64,000 nt of DNA, from positions 1 to 64,000 of the forward strand of contig JBPBPL010000019.1 in the NCBI GenBank assembly GCA_050954285.1, in the 5' to 3' direction. A program made the position numbers and the translations under genes. Positions 1-7,873 of this stretch are shown piece by piece. How positions within the stretch are numbered: the stretch's first letter is position 1; each line of letters opens with the position of its first letter. The notes beneath the pieces were generated by a model that saw only the letters and a list, made by a program, of their open reading frames with translations, did not search any database and was not told where the DNA came from. This DNA comes from Mucilaginibacter_A sp050954285 (GTDB lineage Bacteria; Bacteroidota; Bacteroidia; Sphingobacteriales; Sphingobacteriaceae).

Positions 1-2
1 AG

Positions 3-65
3 CACGGAAACTTGGTTTTATTGGCCGGCGATAAAGGTAAAATTGCTAAACTTATAAATCATTAG
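3..65 (+). CDS. 3' end of an unidentified protein (partial)
   Basis: The first 65 bases hold an open frame entering from the left edge and ending at TAG (63-65). The visible tail is HGNLVLLAGDKGKIAKLINH. I do not recognise the family from 20 residues. Another frame is open almost as long, so the assignment rests on the more protein-like composition. Confidence 0.35.
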   Translation, partial: HGNLVLLAGDKGKIAKLINH

Positions 66-115
66 GCTGATAGTAAAGCACTTAGTTGTTTCTTGAAAAT
101 AAATCATATTATTGC

Positions 116-146
116 TTGCAGTCAATCATTAAAACGCCTATATTTG
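116..146 (+). promoter_or_regulatory. Bacteroidota-type promoter for tRNA-Lys
   Basis: TTG at 116-118 and TATATTTG at 139-146, separated by 20 bases. This matches the known Bacteroidota primary-sigma consensus TTG-N19/20-TAnnTTTG. The -7 box ends 25 bases before the tRNA. Confidence 0.65.
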
Positions 147-171
147 CACCACTTTAACGGAAACGTTAAAC

Positions 172-244
172 GATTCCGTAGCTCAGCTGGTAGAGCATAA
201 CACTTTTAATGTTGGGGTCCTGGGTTCGAATCCCAGCGGGATCA
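172..244 (+). tRNA. tRNA-Lys (anticodon TTT)
   Basis: A 73-base cloverleaf. The acceptor strands GATTCCG (172-178) and CGGGATC (237-243) pair with one G-T. The D arm is GCTC...GAGC. The anticodon loop CTTTTAA gives anticodon TTT (Lys), closed by TAACA/TGTTG. The T arm CTGGG-TTCGAAT-CCCAG is canonical. The discriminator is A244 and CCA is not encoded. A promoter precedes it and a terminator follows at once, so it is a single-gene unit. Confidence 0.95.
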
Positions 245-245
245 C

Positions 246-274
246 AAAACAGCCTTCGAAAGAAGGCTGTTTTT
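246..274 (+). terminator. Intrinsic terminator after tRNA-Lys
   Basis: Arms AAAACAGCCTTC and GAAGGCTGTTTT around a GAAA loop, followed by T-rich sequence. The A-run on the left makes it able to work on the minus strand too, for the gene ending at 344. Confidence 0.85.
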
Positions 275-343
275 GTTTAACAGCATTTCATTGATGTAGA
301 AAGTAAATTTACTAAATTCCATTTGTAGAGTGTCTGTTTGTGT

Positions 344-826
344 TCAGCCTTTCGTTTTCTTCCAATCAGCTTTCAAAATTTTATATTGATCCGTATTTTC
401 GGCTTGCTGCCACTTCTCATAAAAAATTGCGGCAGCTTCAGCTTTTTCCGGATCGCCCGTACCACGTTCCAGCAATTGATAATCCTGCTGCGGGTTATAC
501 TTTTTGCCGCCTTTGTAATTAGCGTAACGTCTGGCTCTGGTAAAACCCATTTGCAGATATTTCCTGGCCATATCGGCACCTGCAAATTCTCCTTTCTGCA
601 GATAATCTAAAAATAATTCATAAATTTTTCCACTGCTTTTCACCGCAATTTCCCTGGTTTTAAAGTGCCAGTACTGCCCGATTTCGCTTTTATAAGGCTC
701 GCAAATCAGTACGCCTTGTTCGCCTTTGCCCACACGGTATTGTTCAGGATGCAGCCGGTAGTCTACATTTGGCAGCCAGGCATAAGCAGCTTTATCAAAG
801 TTGAGGTAGGAGGGTTTGGTAGTCAT
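344..826 (-). CDS. DUF4385 family protein
   Basis: A 160-residue soluble protein with no signal peptide or membrane segment. The family is recognised from the conserved block around residues 25-56 (HPEQYRVGKGEQGVL, then EPYKSEI and HFKT) and the Arg/Tyr-rich stretch near 88-111 (RKYLQMGFTRARRYANYKGG). DUF4385 has no established biochemical role that I know of. It stands alone, facing the tRNA terminator. One copy of the dispersed 12-base motif lies 22 bases upstream of its start. Confidence 0.8.
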   Translation of the reverse strand: MTTKPSYLNFDKAAYAWLPNVDYRLHPEQYRVGKGEQGVLICEPYKSEIGQYWHFKTREIAVKSSGKIYELFLDYLQKGEFAGADMARKYLQMGFTRARRYANYKGGKKYNPQQDYQLLERGTGDPEKAEAAAIFYEKWQQAENTDQYKILKADWKKTKG

Positions 827-847
827 GCAGATGAGTTGTTTTATTAA

Positions 848-859
848 ATGCTTCTTTTA
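848..859 (-). repeat. Dispersed 12-mer, GA/C form
   Basis: Exact TAAAAGAAGCAT core on the minus strand, 22 bases upstream of the DUF4385 start. A near copy (TAAAAGAAGCAA) lies in the other orientation at 921-932, so the intergenic region carries an inverted pair. Confidence 0.85.
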
Positions 860-1014
860 TCAGTATAAATTTGGTGTTGAATTTAATTTTTTGAAAATAA
901 TGTTCTGATTTTCAGGTTGATAAAAGAAGCAACAAACAATAATCGGAGCAGTATTAATGATTGCCCCAAAAATCATTTATAACCGGTAAAATTAATTTTT
1001 AAGGATTACAGTTT

Positions 1015-1022
1015 TAACTTTG
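1015..1022 (+). promoter_or_regulatory. Promoter -7 box for the amidase gene
   Basis: TAACTTTG matches TAnnTTTG and ends 25 bases before the chosen ATG at 1047. No clear TTG is seen at -33. It overlaps a TTG codon at 1020 and argues against translation starting there. Confidence 0.45.
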
Positions 1023-1046
1023 CGGCGTTATCATTTGCTGTTAAAT

Positions 1047-1856
1047 ATGTTCTCTCTATCTAAAATATTGATTTTCAATGCTTTTGTATTGCTAGCCAGT
1101 TTGTTTCATTTCTATTTTCCGCCAGAAAAAAGTGCGTTAAATACAGCAGACTTTCGTTTTAAAACCATTGTGATCGATCCGGGACATGGCGGCAAAGATC
1201 CGGGAGCGCATGGTGATTTTTCGCTGGAAAAAAATGTGGCACTTGCCATCGGCAAAAAATTACAAAAAGCTTTGCAGGCAGAACTGCCGGATGTGAAAGT
1301 GATTATGACAAGAAGCAGCGATCAGTTTATCGAGCTGAACCAACGCTCGGAAATTGCCAATAAAAATCACGCGAACCTGTTTGTTTCCCTGCATTGCAAT
1401 TCATCGCCTGAAGAAAGTATGCTGCCCAAACAAAACGGTGCCATGGTGCTGGTGTATGGCTATCACCGTAAAGGCGAACAAATGGAAGCCATCCGGGAAA
1501 ATGCTTCCATTTATAAAGAAAAAAACTACAAGCAAAAATATACGGATTATGGCAGTGATGCTTCAACCAATATGATTATCCTGAATGCTTACCTGCAAAA
1601 ATACAGAAAGCAAAGCATTCTGTTTGGCGATTTGGTTTTGCACGAATTTAAAAAGCACGATCACCGCCGTATCATCGGTTTAAAGGAGCAGGGCGTGCTG
1701 GTGCTGGCCCATAGCGCAATGCCTTCGGTTTTGGTAGAAACGGGTTTTATCAACAATCCGATTGAAGAAAAATACCTCAATTCTGGCAGCGGTCAGGAAG
1801 AAATTGTGCAGTCAATTGTGCGCTCATTAAAGCGGTATATTGAAAAACGATCGTAA
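1047..1856 (+). CDS. N-acetylmuramoyl-L-alanine amidase (Amidase_3)
   Basis: A 269-residue zinc amidase that cleaves the bond between MurNAc and the L-Ala stem peptide during cell separation and wall turnover. A hydrophobic N-terminus (about residues 5-25) targets it to the envelope. The Amidase_3 fold follows: VIDPGHGGKDPG (zinc His near 47), a Glu in LEKNVAL (near 61), VSLHCNS (second His), and VLVETGFINNP near the C-terminus with the catalytic Glu. I chose the ATG at 1047 because the TTG at 1020 overlaps a promoter box. Which Ami homologue it is cannot be settled here. Confidence 0.9.
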   Translation: MFSLSKILIFNAFVLLASLFHFYFPPEKSALNTADFRFKTIVIDPGHGGKDPGAHGDFSLEKNVALAIGKKLQKALQAELPDVKVIMTRSSDQFIELNQRSEIANKNHANLFVSLHCNSSPEESMLPKQNGAMVLVYGYHRKGEQMEAIRENASIYKEKNYKQKYTDYGSDASTNMIILNAYLQKYRKQSILFGDLVLHEFKKHDHRRIIGLKEQGVLVLAHSAMPSVLVETGFINNPIEEKYLNSGSGQEEIVQSIVRSLKRYIEKRS

Positions 1857-1877
1857 ACGTTTCTGATTTTTAGTTGA

Positions 1878-1889
1878 TAAAAACAGCAT
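1878..1889 (+). repeat. Dispersed 12-mer, AC/C form
   Basis: Exact TAAAAACAGCAT, 22 bases after the amidase stop, preceded by the extended flank TTTTTAGTTGA. Confidence 0.85.
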
Positions 1890-1980
1890 CAGACCTAATC
1901 GTTTTTCAAGCGATTTTATCAGCATAAATGAAACAGCATTTGCCAAAACCTGTTATCCATAGCATCAAACCAAATATAAT

Positions 1981-2517
1981 ATGGATAGCATAAACCAAAA
2001 TCAGGAAGAAGATAACTTTAAAAGCTTGGCTGGGCAGGAAGCATTAAAGAAAATGAAAGACATTGCAGAAGGAACCGAATCGTGTTTTTTCTGTACGAAT
2101 ATTAAAACCGGTTTGCCAATGGCTGTGCGCCCAATGTCTGTTCAAAAAGTGGATGATGAAGGTAATTTCTGGTTTTTAAGTAGCAATGATAGTCATAAAG
2201 ATCAGGAAATTAAGCAAGACGATCATGTGCATTTGTTGTTTCAGGAGAGCCATCATTCTGGGTTTTTAAATATTTACGGGCAGGCAACCATCAGTGCGGA
2301 TAAAGAAAAAATTAAAGAACTGTGGGAGCCTATTTTAAAAACCTGGTTTACCGGCGGTGTTGATGATCCGCGCATCAGTGTTATTCAGATTAAACCTACC
2401 GAAGCTTATTACTGGGATAATAAACATGGCAATGCGGTTGCTTTTGTAAAAATGGCTATCGGTGCGGCTATAGGCAAAACGCTTGATGATTCTGTAGAAG
2501 GCGAACTGAAAGTTTAA
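1981..2517 (+). CDS. Pyridoxamine 5'-phosphate oxidase-like FMN-binding protein (general stress protein 26 type)
   Basis: A 178-residue cytoplasmic protein with a PNPOx-like split beta-barrel. Family features are GTESCFFCTNIKTGLPMAVRP near the start of the barrel, GNFWFLSSNDSHK, then HLLFQES and the C-terminal TEAYYWDNKHGNAVAF. Relatives bind FMN or F420 and are linked to stress; PLP synthesis itself is not implied. It is probably monocistronic. Its TAA stop (2515-2517) lies in the extended flank of a near copy of the dispersed motif (2523-2534). Confidence 0.85.
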   Translation: MDSINQNQEEDNFKSLAGQEALKKMKDIAEGTESCFFCTNIKTGLPMAVRPMSVQKVDDEGNFWFLSSNDSHKDQEIKQDDHVHLLFQESHHSGFLNIYGQATISADKEKIKELWEPILKTWFTGGVDDPRISVIQIKPTEAYYWDNKHGNAVAFVKMAIGAAIGKTLDDSVEGELKV

Positions 2518-2575
2518 GGTGATAAAAACAGTACGCGGCTTGATTTTTTGACAGCCAATTTTTTTTCTGGTACGT

Positions 2576-2615
2576 ATAAGGCTTCGTTCAAATGTTTGGA
2601 CGAAGCCTTATTTTT
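2576..2615 (+). terminator. Intrinsic terminator abutting the glycosyltransferase start
   Basis: Perfect 12-base arms ATAAGGCTTCGT (2576-2587) and ACGAAGCCTTAT (2600-2611) with a 12-base loop, followed by TTTT. The next gene's ATG begins at 2616, so the U-tract touches the start codon. It probably ends transcription of the PNPOx-like gene and may limit entry into the glycosyltransferase pair. Confidence 0.85.
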
Positions 2616-3536
2616 ATGCACCTTGTTTCCATCATTACCGTAAATTATAACCAGCCGGAAGTAACCGAGGCGCTGCTGCAATCTATCATTAGTAAAAATG
2701 ATTATGCTGAAATTCAGATGATTGTGGTGGATAACGGCAGTCATAAAAACCCTGTTCCGGCTTGGAAAACGCAATTTCCATGGGTTCATTTTGTTCGGTC
2801 AGAAACCAATCTGGGTTTTGCCGGAGGAAATAATCTGGGCATCCGCGAATCTTGCGGCGATTATCTTTTCCTGATCAATAATGATACGGAAGTTACGCCT
2901 GGCTTAATTGCCGAGCTGGCTGGCAAACTGGAAAATAACCCGCAGGTGGGAATCATTTCCCCCAAAATTAAATATTTCGATTCGCCGGATATCTTGCAAT
3001 ACGCAGGTTTTACGAGCATGAATTATTACAGTGCGCGCAACAGCTGCATCGGGCAGTTTGAAAAAGATAATGGCCAGTACGATCACCTTACCGGCAAAAC
3101 CGGTTTCGCACATGGTGCGGCCATGATGGTGCGGAAATGTGCGTTGAAAAAAGCCGGACTGATGCCCGAACAGTTCTTTTTATATTACGAGGAACTGGAT
3201 TGGTGCGACTGTTTTAAACGTGCCGGATATGAGGTTTGGGTAGATATGCAGGCCGTAATTTACCATAAAGAATCAGTTTCGGTAGGTAAAAACAGCATGC
3301 TCAAAACTTACTTTATGAACCGGAACCGCATGTTGTACATCCGCCGTAATGCGCCGTTTTTTAAGCGGAAGGTATTTTATATGCACTTTTTGCTGTTGGT
3401 AATGCCCCGTAACGTGCTGGCTTACCTGCGGGAAAAGAAACTGGCTTATGTGGGAGTGATGTTCCGCTCGATATGGTGGAATTTAACTAACCCCACAAGT
3501 AGTCACAACTTAGGCTACCCGGTATCTATCAAATGA
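2616..3536 (+). CDS. Glycosyltransferase family 2 (rhamnosyltransferase-like)
   Basis: A 306-residue GT-A glycosyltransferase that transfers a sugar from a nucleotide-sugar donor, probably for surface polysaccharide. Motifs: VSIITVNYNQPE at the N-terminus, VVDNGS, the metal-binding FLINNDTEVTP (DxD-like), FAHGAAMMVRKCAL in the acceptor half, and FFLYYEELDWCDCFKRAGY with the ED pair of the catalytic base region. I start at ATG 2616, directly after a terminator, rather than at an in-frame ATG at 2592 lying in the terminator loop. It overlaps the next glycosyltransferase by four bases (ATGA), indicating translational coupling. Confidence 0.88.
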   Translation: MHLVSIITVNYNQPEVTEALLQSIISKNDYAEIQMIVVDNGSHKNPVPAWKTQFPWVHFVRSETNLGFAGGNNLGIRESCGDYLFLINNDTEVTPGLIAELAGKLENNPQVGIISPKIKYFDSPDILQYAGFTSMNYYSARNSCIGQFEKDNGQYDHLTGKTGFAHGAAMMVRKCALKKAGLMPEQFFLYYEELDWCDCFKRAGYEVWVDMQAVIYHKESVSVGKNSMLKTYFMNRNRMLYIRRNAPFFKRKVFYMHFLLLVMPRNVLAYLREKKLAYVGVMFRSIWWNLTNPTSSHNLGYPVSIK

Positions 3537-4702
3537 TTACGTTTTTCTGGATCAGCCTGTTCGTTATATTTTACGCGTTTATTGGTTACGGTATCGTCTT
3601 GTTTTTTTTAGTGAAACTGCGCCATATTTTAAGGGGTAAAAGAAGCATCAGTGCAGAAATTATTAGTGCTTTGCCCACCTGTACGCTAATTGTGGCCGCT
3701 TACAACGAGGAGGATTTCATCGAACAAAAAATTAAAAATACGCTGGCTTTAAATTATCCGAAAGATAAAATCAGTTTTTTGTTTATTACAGATGGCTCGA
3801 CAGATAAAACACCGGAAATCATCAGTCAACACCCTCAAATTAAGCTGATGCATTCTGCCCATCGGCTTGGTAAAATTGCTGCGGTGCAACGTGCGGTAGA
3901 TGCCGTTACCACGGAAACGATGGTTTTTACGGATGCCAATACTTTTTTAAATTCCGATGCGCTGATTAAATTATGCCGCCATTATGCTGATCCGAAAGTA
4001 GGTGCAGTGGCAGGCGAAAAACGAGTTCACATGGAAGAAACGTCGGATGCTACAGCGGGAGAAGGTTTTTACTGGAAGTATGAATCAAAACTAAAAGTCT
4101 GGGATTCTGAATTGAATTCTGTAGTTGGTGCTGCCGGAGAATTATTCAGTGCCAAAAAAGCTTTATACGAATCGGTGCATCCTAACAGTATTATTGATGA
4201 TTTTATGATCTCGATGCTGATTGCCAAAAAAGGTTACCGCATCGTTTATGAACCGGAAGCTTTTGCCACCGAAACTTCCTCCACAAACATTAAAGAAGAG
4301 CTGAAACGCAAAATCCGGATTGCCGCCGGCGGTTTGCAATCCATCATTTGGTTAAAAAGTTTACTGCTTCCGTTTAAACAACCGCTGCTTTCTTTCCAAT
4401 ACATTAGTCACCGCGTGCTGCGGTGGACGGTTGTGCCCTTTTTGATGATTGCCGCTTTGCTTTTGAATATTACCATCGTTGCACAAACAAATTTGTGGCT
4501 GTACCAACTTATTTTGCTGGCTCAAACCCTGTTTTATATGGCCGCACTAATGGGCTGGATATTGGAAAAACGGCAGATTAAAATGAAAGCTTTGTTTATC
4601 CCCTATTATTTTGGGATGATGAATTATGCGGTAATTGCTGGAATTTTAAGGTATTTATTTGGTGAGCAAAGTGCTGCCTGGGAAAAATCCAAACGGAAAT
4701 AA
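3533..4702 (+). CDS. Membrane-anchored processive glycosyltransferase family 2
   Basis: A 389-residue glycosyltransferase with one N-terminal membrane segment (residues 1-25) and two or three at the C-terminus (about 295-375), a layout usual for enzymes that polymerise or export polysaccharide. Catalytic motifs: LIVAAYNEEDFI, ITDGSTDKT, VFTDANT, VVGAAGELFSAKK, and the ED-equivalent IIDDFMISM. The QxxRW-type site appears only as a variant around KRKIRIAAGG. It is coupled to the preceding glycosyltransferase. A dispersed-motif copy encodes GKRS near residue 35. The polymer is unknown. Confidence 0.87.
   Translation: MITFFWISLFVIFYAFIGYGIVLFFLVKLRHILRGKRSISAEIISALPTCTLIVAAYNEEDFIEQKIKNTLALNYPKDKISFLFITDGSTDKTPEIISQHPQIKLMHSAHRLGKIAAVQRAVDAVTTETMVFTDANTFLNSDALIKLCRHYADPKVGAVAGEKRVHMEETSDATAGEGFYWKYESKLKVWDSELNSVVGAAGELFSAKKALYESVHPNSIIDDFMISMLIAKKGYRIVYEPEAFATETSSTNIKEELKRKIRIAAGGLQSIIWLKSLLLPFKQPLLSFQYISHRVLRWTVVPFLMIAALLLNITIVAQTNLWLYQLILLAQTLFYMAALMGWILEKRQIKMKALFIPYYFGMMNYAVIAGILRYLFGEQSAAWEKSKRK
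3637..3648 (+). repeat. Dispersed 12-mer inside glycosyltransferase gene
   Basis: Exact TAAAAGAAGCAT within coding sequence; with its GG prefix it reads GKRS in this frame. Confidence 0.85.
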
Positions 4703-4728
4703 TCACTTCAACCCCGAATTTAAGTAGG

Positions 4729-4740
4729 TAAAAGAAGCAT
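4729..4740 (+). repeat. Dispersed 12-mer, GA/C form
   Basis: Exact copy 26 bases after the glycosyltransferase stop and before the convergent terminator at 4776-4807. Confidence 0.85.
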
Positions 4741-4775
4741 TGGCTTTATTCCTTCACCCCAAAAAATATTAAAAA

Positions 4776-4807
4776 AAACAGGCCGTCTGGCATCAGGCGG
4801 CCTGTTT
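4776..4807. terminator. Bidirectional intrinsic terminator
   Basis: Fourteen-base arms AAACAGGCCGTCTG (4776-4789) and CAGGCGGCCTGTTT (4794-4807), one G-T pair, GCAT loop. An A-run on the left and T-rich sequence on the right suit both the plus-strand glycosyltransferase pair and the minus-strand hydrolase. Confidence 0.85.
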
Positions 4808-4829
4808 CTATTTCAGCAAAAAATTAATT

Positions 4830-5606
4830 TTACTGTGCAAAAAGCTCATTCAAAAACAGTTTCATGTGTTCCCATGAACGTTTTGCAGCCTTTTCATTAT
4901 AAGCTGCGCCTTTAGAATTATCGTTCCCGGCATTCGGGTCTGTAAAAGAATGTACTGCATTGCCATAAAAAATCATTTGCCAATCGGCTTTGCTGTCGCG
5001 CATTTCCTGCTGAAAAGCCAGTACTTCGGCCTGTGGTTCGTTCGGATCATCGGCGCCATGGCAAACCAGCACTTTCGGCTTAATCTGTTCTGCCGGGCGG
5101 CTGGCATCTTTGCCCAAACCACCGTGAAAAGAAACCACGCCCCGAACAGGGAAATTAGCACGGGCCATTTCCAGCACGCCTGTTCCGCCAAAACAAAATC
5201 CTATGGCTGCAATCCGCGACGGATCTGCTCCGGACTTAATTAATTGCTGCATGGCCAAATCAATACGGTGCTGGTAAGCTTTGTAAGCTTTTTTGTACGA
5301 ACCGGCCAGTTTGCCAGCATCAGCCATGCTTTTCGGATAATTTCCTTCTCCATAAATATCGGCCACAAAAGCGTAATAACCCAGTTTGGCCAGGCTTTCA
5401 GCCGTTTCCTTGGCGTGTGTATCAATGCCCATCCAGGCGGGCAGAACCAAAATTCCGGCTTTATTTTGAATTGAACTTTGTGGTTGAATGGCAAATCCAT
5501 TTAGCTTTTGGTTCCCATCCTGATAAGAAACAGGTTTAAGCTGGGCAGCTGCAAACTGCAGGGTTGCTGCAAAAGTCAGGGCAATTAATACTATTTTTTT
5601 CATCAT
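4830..5606 (-). CDS. Secreted dienelactone hydrolase family protein
   Basis: A 258-residue alpha/beta hydrolase with a clear signal peptide (MMKKIVLIALTFAATLQFAAAQ, cleavage near 21), so probably periplasmic. The DLH triad is visible: nucleophile Cys in AIGFCFGGTG (about 137-142), Asp in VLVCHGADDPNEP (about 187), His in AVHSFTDPNAG (about 226). Relatives open lactone rings or act as carboxyl esterases; the substrate here is unknown. It is flanked by a shared terminator and an intergenic region with two motif copies. Confidence 0.87.
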   Translation of the reverse strand: MMKKIVLIALTFAATLQFAAAQLKPVSYQDGNQKLNGFAIQPQSSIQNKAGILVLPAWMGIDTHAKETAESLAKLGYYAFVADIYGEGNYPKSMADAGKLAGSYKKAYKAYQHRIDLAMQQLIKSGADPSRIAAIGFCFGGTGVLEMARANFPVRGVVSFHGGLGKDASRPAEQIKPKVLVCHGADDPNEPQAEVLAFQQEMRDSKADWQMIFYGNAVHSFTDPNAGNDNSKGAAYNEKAAKRSWEHMKLFLNELFAQ

Positions 5607-5622
5607 TTGTAATTTGTGCTGG

Positions 5623-5634
5623 TAAAAACAGTAT
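5623..5634 (+). repeat. Dispersed 12-mer, AC/T form
   Basis: Exact TAAAAACAGTAT 17 bases upstream of the dienelactone hydrolase start. It forms an inverted pair, 34 bases apart, with the copy at 5669. Confidence 0.85.
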
Positions 5635-5668
5635 AACCGGAAATTGTTTCAAAACCATCTTTAGGCTG

Positions 5669-5680
5669 ATGCTTCTTTTA
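5669..5680 (-). repeat. Dispersed 12-mer, GA/C form
   Basis: Exact copy on the minus strand between the hydrolase gene and the beta-propeller gene, with GATAAAA flank and TTTAGC upstream. Confidence 0.85.
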
Positions 5681-5703
5681 TCAGCTAAAATTGCACCTAT
5701 ATA

Positions 5704-6789
5704 TTAAGGTAATTTAATTTTGTATAACCGAAACGGATATTCTACCTTATCCTGGCCGCCGTTATATTTTTTGGTGCGGTTAATTTGCGAGCAGGTAAGA
5801 TACAGATAACCATCATTGCCAACCGAAAATGTATCGGGCCAAATCAACCGTTTATCTTTCACCAGTGTTTCAAATTTACCATCGGCAGTTACATAACGGA
5901 TGGCTTTGTTTGGCGAATCCGACAGATAAATATTGCCTTTTGCATCGGCAATCATCCCGTGAGAAACACCGGTTTCGCCAACGGTTTCCACTTTTGCAGA
6001 AAGCTGGGTTTCGGTTAAAGCCGGATTTGCCAGATCATCAGCCAAAATCCGGTACAGTTTAGTTTGGTTGATGGCGCGGAAATAAAAGTACTTGCCATCC
6101 TTTGTCAGCGCAATTCCGTTCACGTTGGAGCTGAAAGCCTTTCCGGTTTGATCCACCACATCTTTTCCATCAATATGGAGCTTAAAACCAGGTTCGGCTT
6201 TGGTAGATTTATCTTCTTTTAAAACCATGCGGCTCTTGCCGGTTTTTAAATCCAGAATCACAACTGAAGATGTTTTAGGTTCAGAAAGGTAAGCTAACTG
6301 GCGGTGGTTATCAATCCGCACATCATTTAAGGCGATTTTCTCTCGTGGCAAGTCCTCAAAACGATAAACGCGTTCTACTTTATTAGTGTTAAGGTTAATT
6401 TTTAACAGCTTTACACCGGTTGGAATGGTGGCTTCATCCATTGGATTAGCTGGATCCAGAATCCACAAATTATCCTGCTCGTCCGGCCAGGCAGCCTGTG
6501 CATTGATAAAATGATTTTCGGCTTGCAGCGAATCATAACGGTTCCATTCTGCATCAGGATAAGGCTTTTTTTGTCCGCCTGTAATTTCTGCAACGCCATA
6601 TTCATAAACTTTATTTCGGGGAAAAGTAATGAACGTTCTGCCGGTTTTGGTAATGGCTACGCCAATGGGCTGGTAATGATCAAACGAGGCTACTTCTATT
6701 AATTTGGGTGATTCTGGCGGATCGTTTTGGGCAGAGACAGTTAGGTTCATCAGTATAAAAGCTATGGGTAAACAAGATTTAATTTTCAT
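5704..6789 (-). CDS. Secreted major royal jelly/yellow-related beta-propeller protein
   Basis: A 361-residue secreted protein with signal peptide (MKIKSCLPIAFILMNLTVSAQ). The body resembles the MRJP/yellow family: GVAITKTGRTFITFPR, NAQAAWPDEQDNLWILDPANP, LNDVRIDNHRQLAYLSE, and the closing DTFSVGNDGYLYLTCSQINR. Bacterial members are sometimes labelled L-dopachrome tautomerase-related, without proven activity here. I start at ATG 6789; a TTG at 6798 gives a longer frame but is less likely. It is divergent from the next beta-propeller gene. Confidence 0.85.
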   Translation of the reverse strand: MKIKSCLPIAFILMNLTVSAQNDPPESPKLIEVASFDHYQPIGVAITKTGRTFITFPRNKVYEYGVAEITGGQKKPYPDAEWNRYDSLQAENHFINAQAAWPDEQDNLWILDPANPMDEATIPTGVKLLKINLNTNKVERVYRFEDLPREKIALNDVRIDNHRQLAYLSEPKTSSVVILDLKTGKSRMVLKEDKSTKAEPGFKLHIDGKDVVDQTGKAFSSNVNGIALTKDGKYFYFRAINQTKLYRILADDLANPALTETQLSAKVETVGETGVSHGMIADAKGNIYLSDSPNKAIRYVTADGKFETLVKDKRLIWPDTFSVGNDGYLYLTCSQINRTKKYNGGQDKVEYPFRLYKIKLP

Positions 6790-6868
6790 AAAAAGCAATT
6801 TTTTCTTCTAAAAGAGAACATTATAAAATCAACTAAGTTTAAAAAAGATGCTTTCTGAAAAACTCCAT

Positions 6869-7873
6869 ATGAACAAATGCTTCTTTTACCTCCTATTTTT
6901 TATAGCACTGATTGGCAGTAATGCTGCCTTCGCGCAAAAACCACTTACTACCGGTACTATTATTTATCAGGATGCGCGGCTCGAAAAGTTAATTCCGCGA
7001 GATAGCAAAATTGAAGTAATCGGTTCTGGTTTCCAGCATATCGAATCACCGGTTTGGGTTCGGGATAGCAGCATGTTGTTGTTCAGCGATACCAAAGCAG
7101 GGATTATTTACCGCTGGCAGGAGGGTAAACCATTATCTAAATTTTTAGAACACACCGGTTTTACAGGAAGATTACCGTATGGAGAAGAGCCAGGTAGTAA
7201 TGGATTGGCCATCAAACCAAATGGATTGTTGCTGATTTGCGAACACGGTGACCGGCGGTTGGCGAGTTTCCCCTTAAGTGGAAAGTATGGAATGCGTACG
7301 GTTTCAGATAATTTTCAGGGCAAGCGATACAATAGTCCGAATGATGTGATCGTAAAATCAGACGGAACGATATATCTCACAGATCCGCCGTACGGCCTCC
7401 CACAAAAGGAAAATGACCCGACAAAAGAAGTATCAGTTAATGGTGTGTACCGGATTGAAGCTAACGGAAAATCTGACTTGATGATTGCTGATTTAAAGTA
7501 TCCAAACGGATTGGCATTTTCGCCGGATGAAGCCTTACTGTATGTTTCTGTATCAGATAAAGTACATCCGCAAATATTGGTTTATCCGGTTAAAAAAGAT
7601 GGAACAGTAGGAAAAGGAAAAGTGTTTTTTGATGCTTCCGCTTTACCTAAGCAAAACGCAGAAGAAACTACAGATGGCTTAAAGATTGACAAACAAGGAA
7701 ATATATGGGCAAGTGGTCCTGGTGGCATATTAATCATTGATAAAACAGGGCACTTAATGGGAAAAATTTCCACAGGTGAAGTAATTTCTAATTGTTGCTG
7801 GGGAGACGATGGTTCGATGCTTTATATTACTGCTGGTGCATTTTTATATAGGATTAAAACCAATGTAAACTAA
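6869..7873 (+). CDS. SMP-30/gluconolactonase/LRE-like secreted protein
   Basis: A 334-residue calcium-dependent beta-propeller of the SMP-30/gluconolactonase family; relatives hydrolyse sugar lactones such as gluconolactone. It has a signal peptide (MNKCFFYLLFFIALIGSNAA), so works outside the cytoplasm. Family blocks: ESPVWVRDSSMLLFSD, PGSNGLAIKPNGLLLICEHGDRR, SPNDVIVKSDGTIYLTDPPYG, YPNGLAFSPDEALLYVS and TTDGLKIDKQGNIWASGPGG. The ATG at 6848 is an equally open start seven codons earlier; I prefer 6869 because the signal peptide begins there. A motif copy lies in the signal-peptide codons. Confidence 0.87.
   Translation: MNKCFFYLLFFIALIGSNAAFAQKPLTTGTIIYQDARLEKLIPRDSKIEVIGSGFQHIESPVWVRDSSMLLFSDTKAGIIYRWQEGKPLSKFLEHTGFTGRLPYGEEPGSNGLAIKPNGLLLICEHGDRRLASFPLSGKYGMRTVSDNFQGKRYNSPNDVIVKSDGTIYLTDPPYGLPQKENDPTKEVSVNGVYRIEANGKSDLMIADLKYPNGLAFSPDEALLYVSVSDKVHPQILVYPVKKDGTVGKGKVFFDASALPKQNAEETTDGLKIDKQGNIWASGPGGILIIDKTGHLMGKISTGEVISNCCWGDDGSMLYITAGAFLYRIKTNVN
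6877..6888 (-). repeat. Dispersed 12-mer inside signal-peptide codons
   Basis: Exact core on the minus strand; the gene reads it as CFFY, in a different frame from the other coding copies. Confidence 0.85.

Noticed and set aside
1020..1046. TTG start for the amidase at 1020
   Set aside because: It overlaps a TAACTTTG promoter box, leaving no transcript for it; ATG 1047 begins the hydrophobic leader.
2592..2616. Longer glycosyltransferase start at 2592
   Set aside because: The extra codons are the loop and arm of a terminator; the conserved N-terminus begins at 2616.
4935..4955. TGTAAAAGAATGTAC as a motif copy
   Set aside because: It matches only TAAAAGAA; the AGCAT half is absent and it lies in a conserved coding stretch of the hydrolase.
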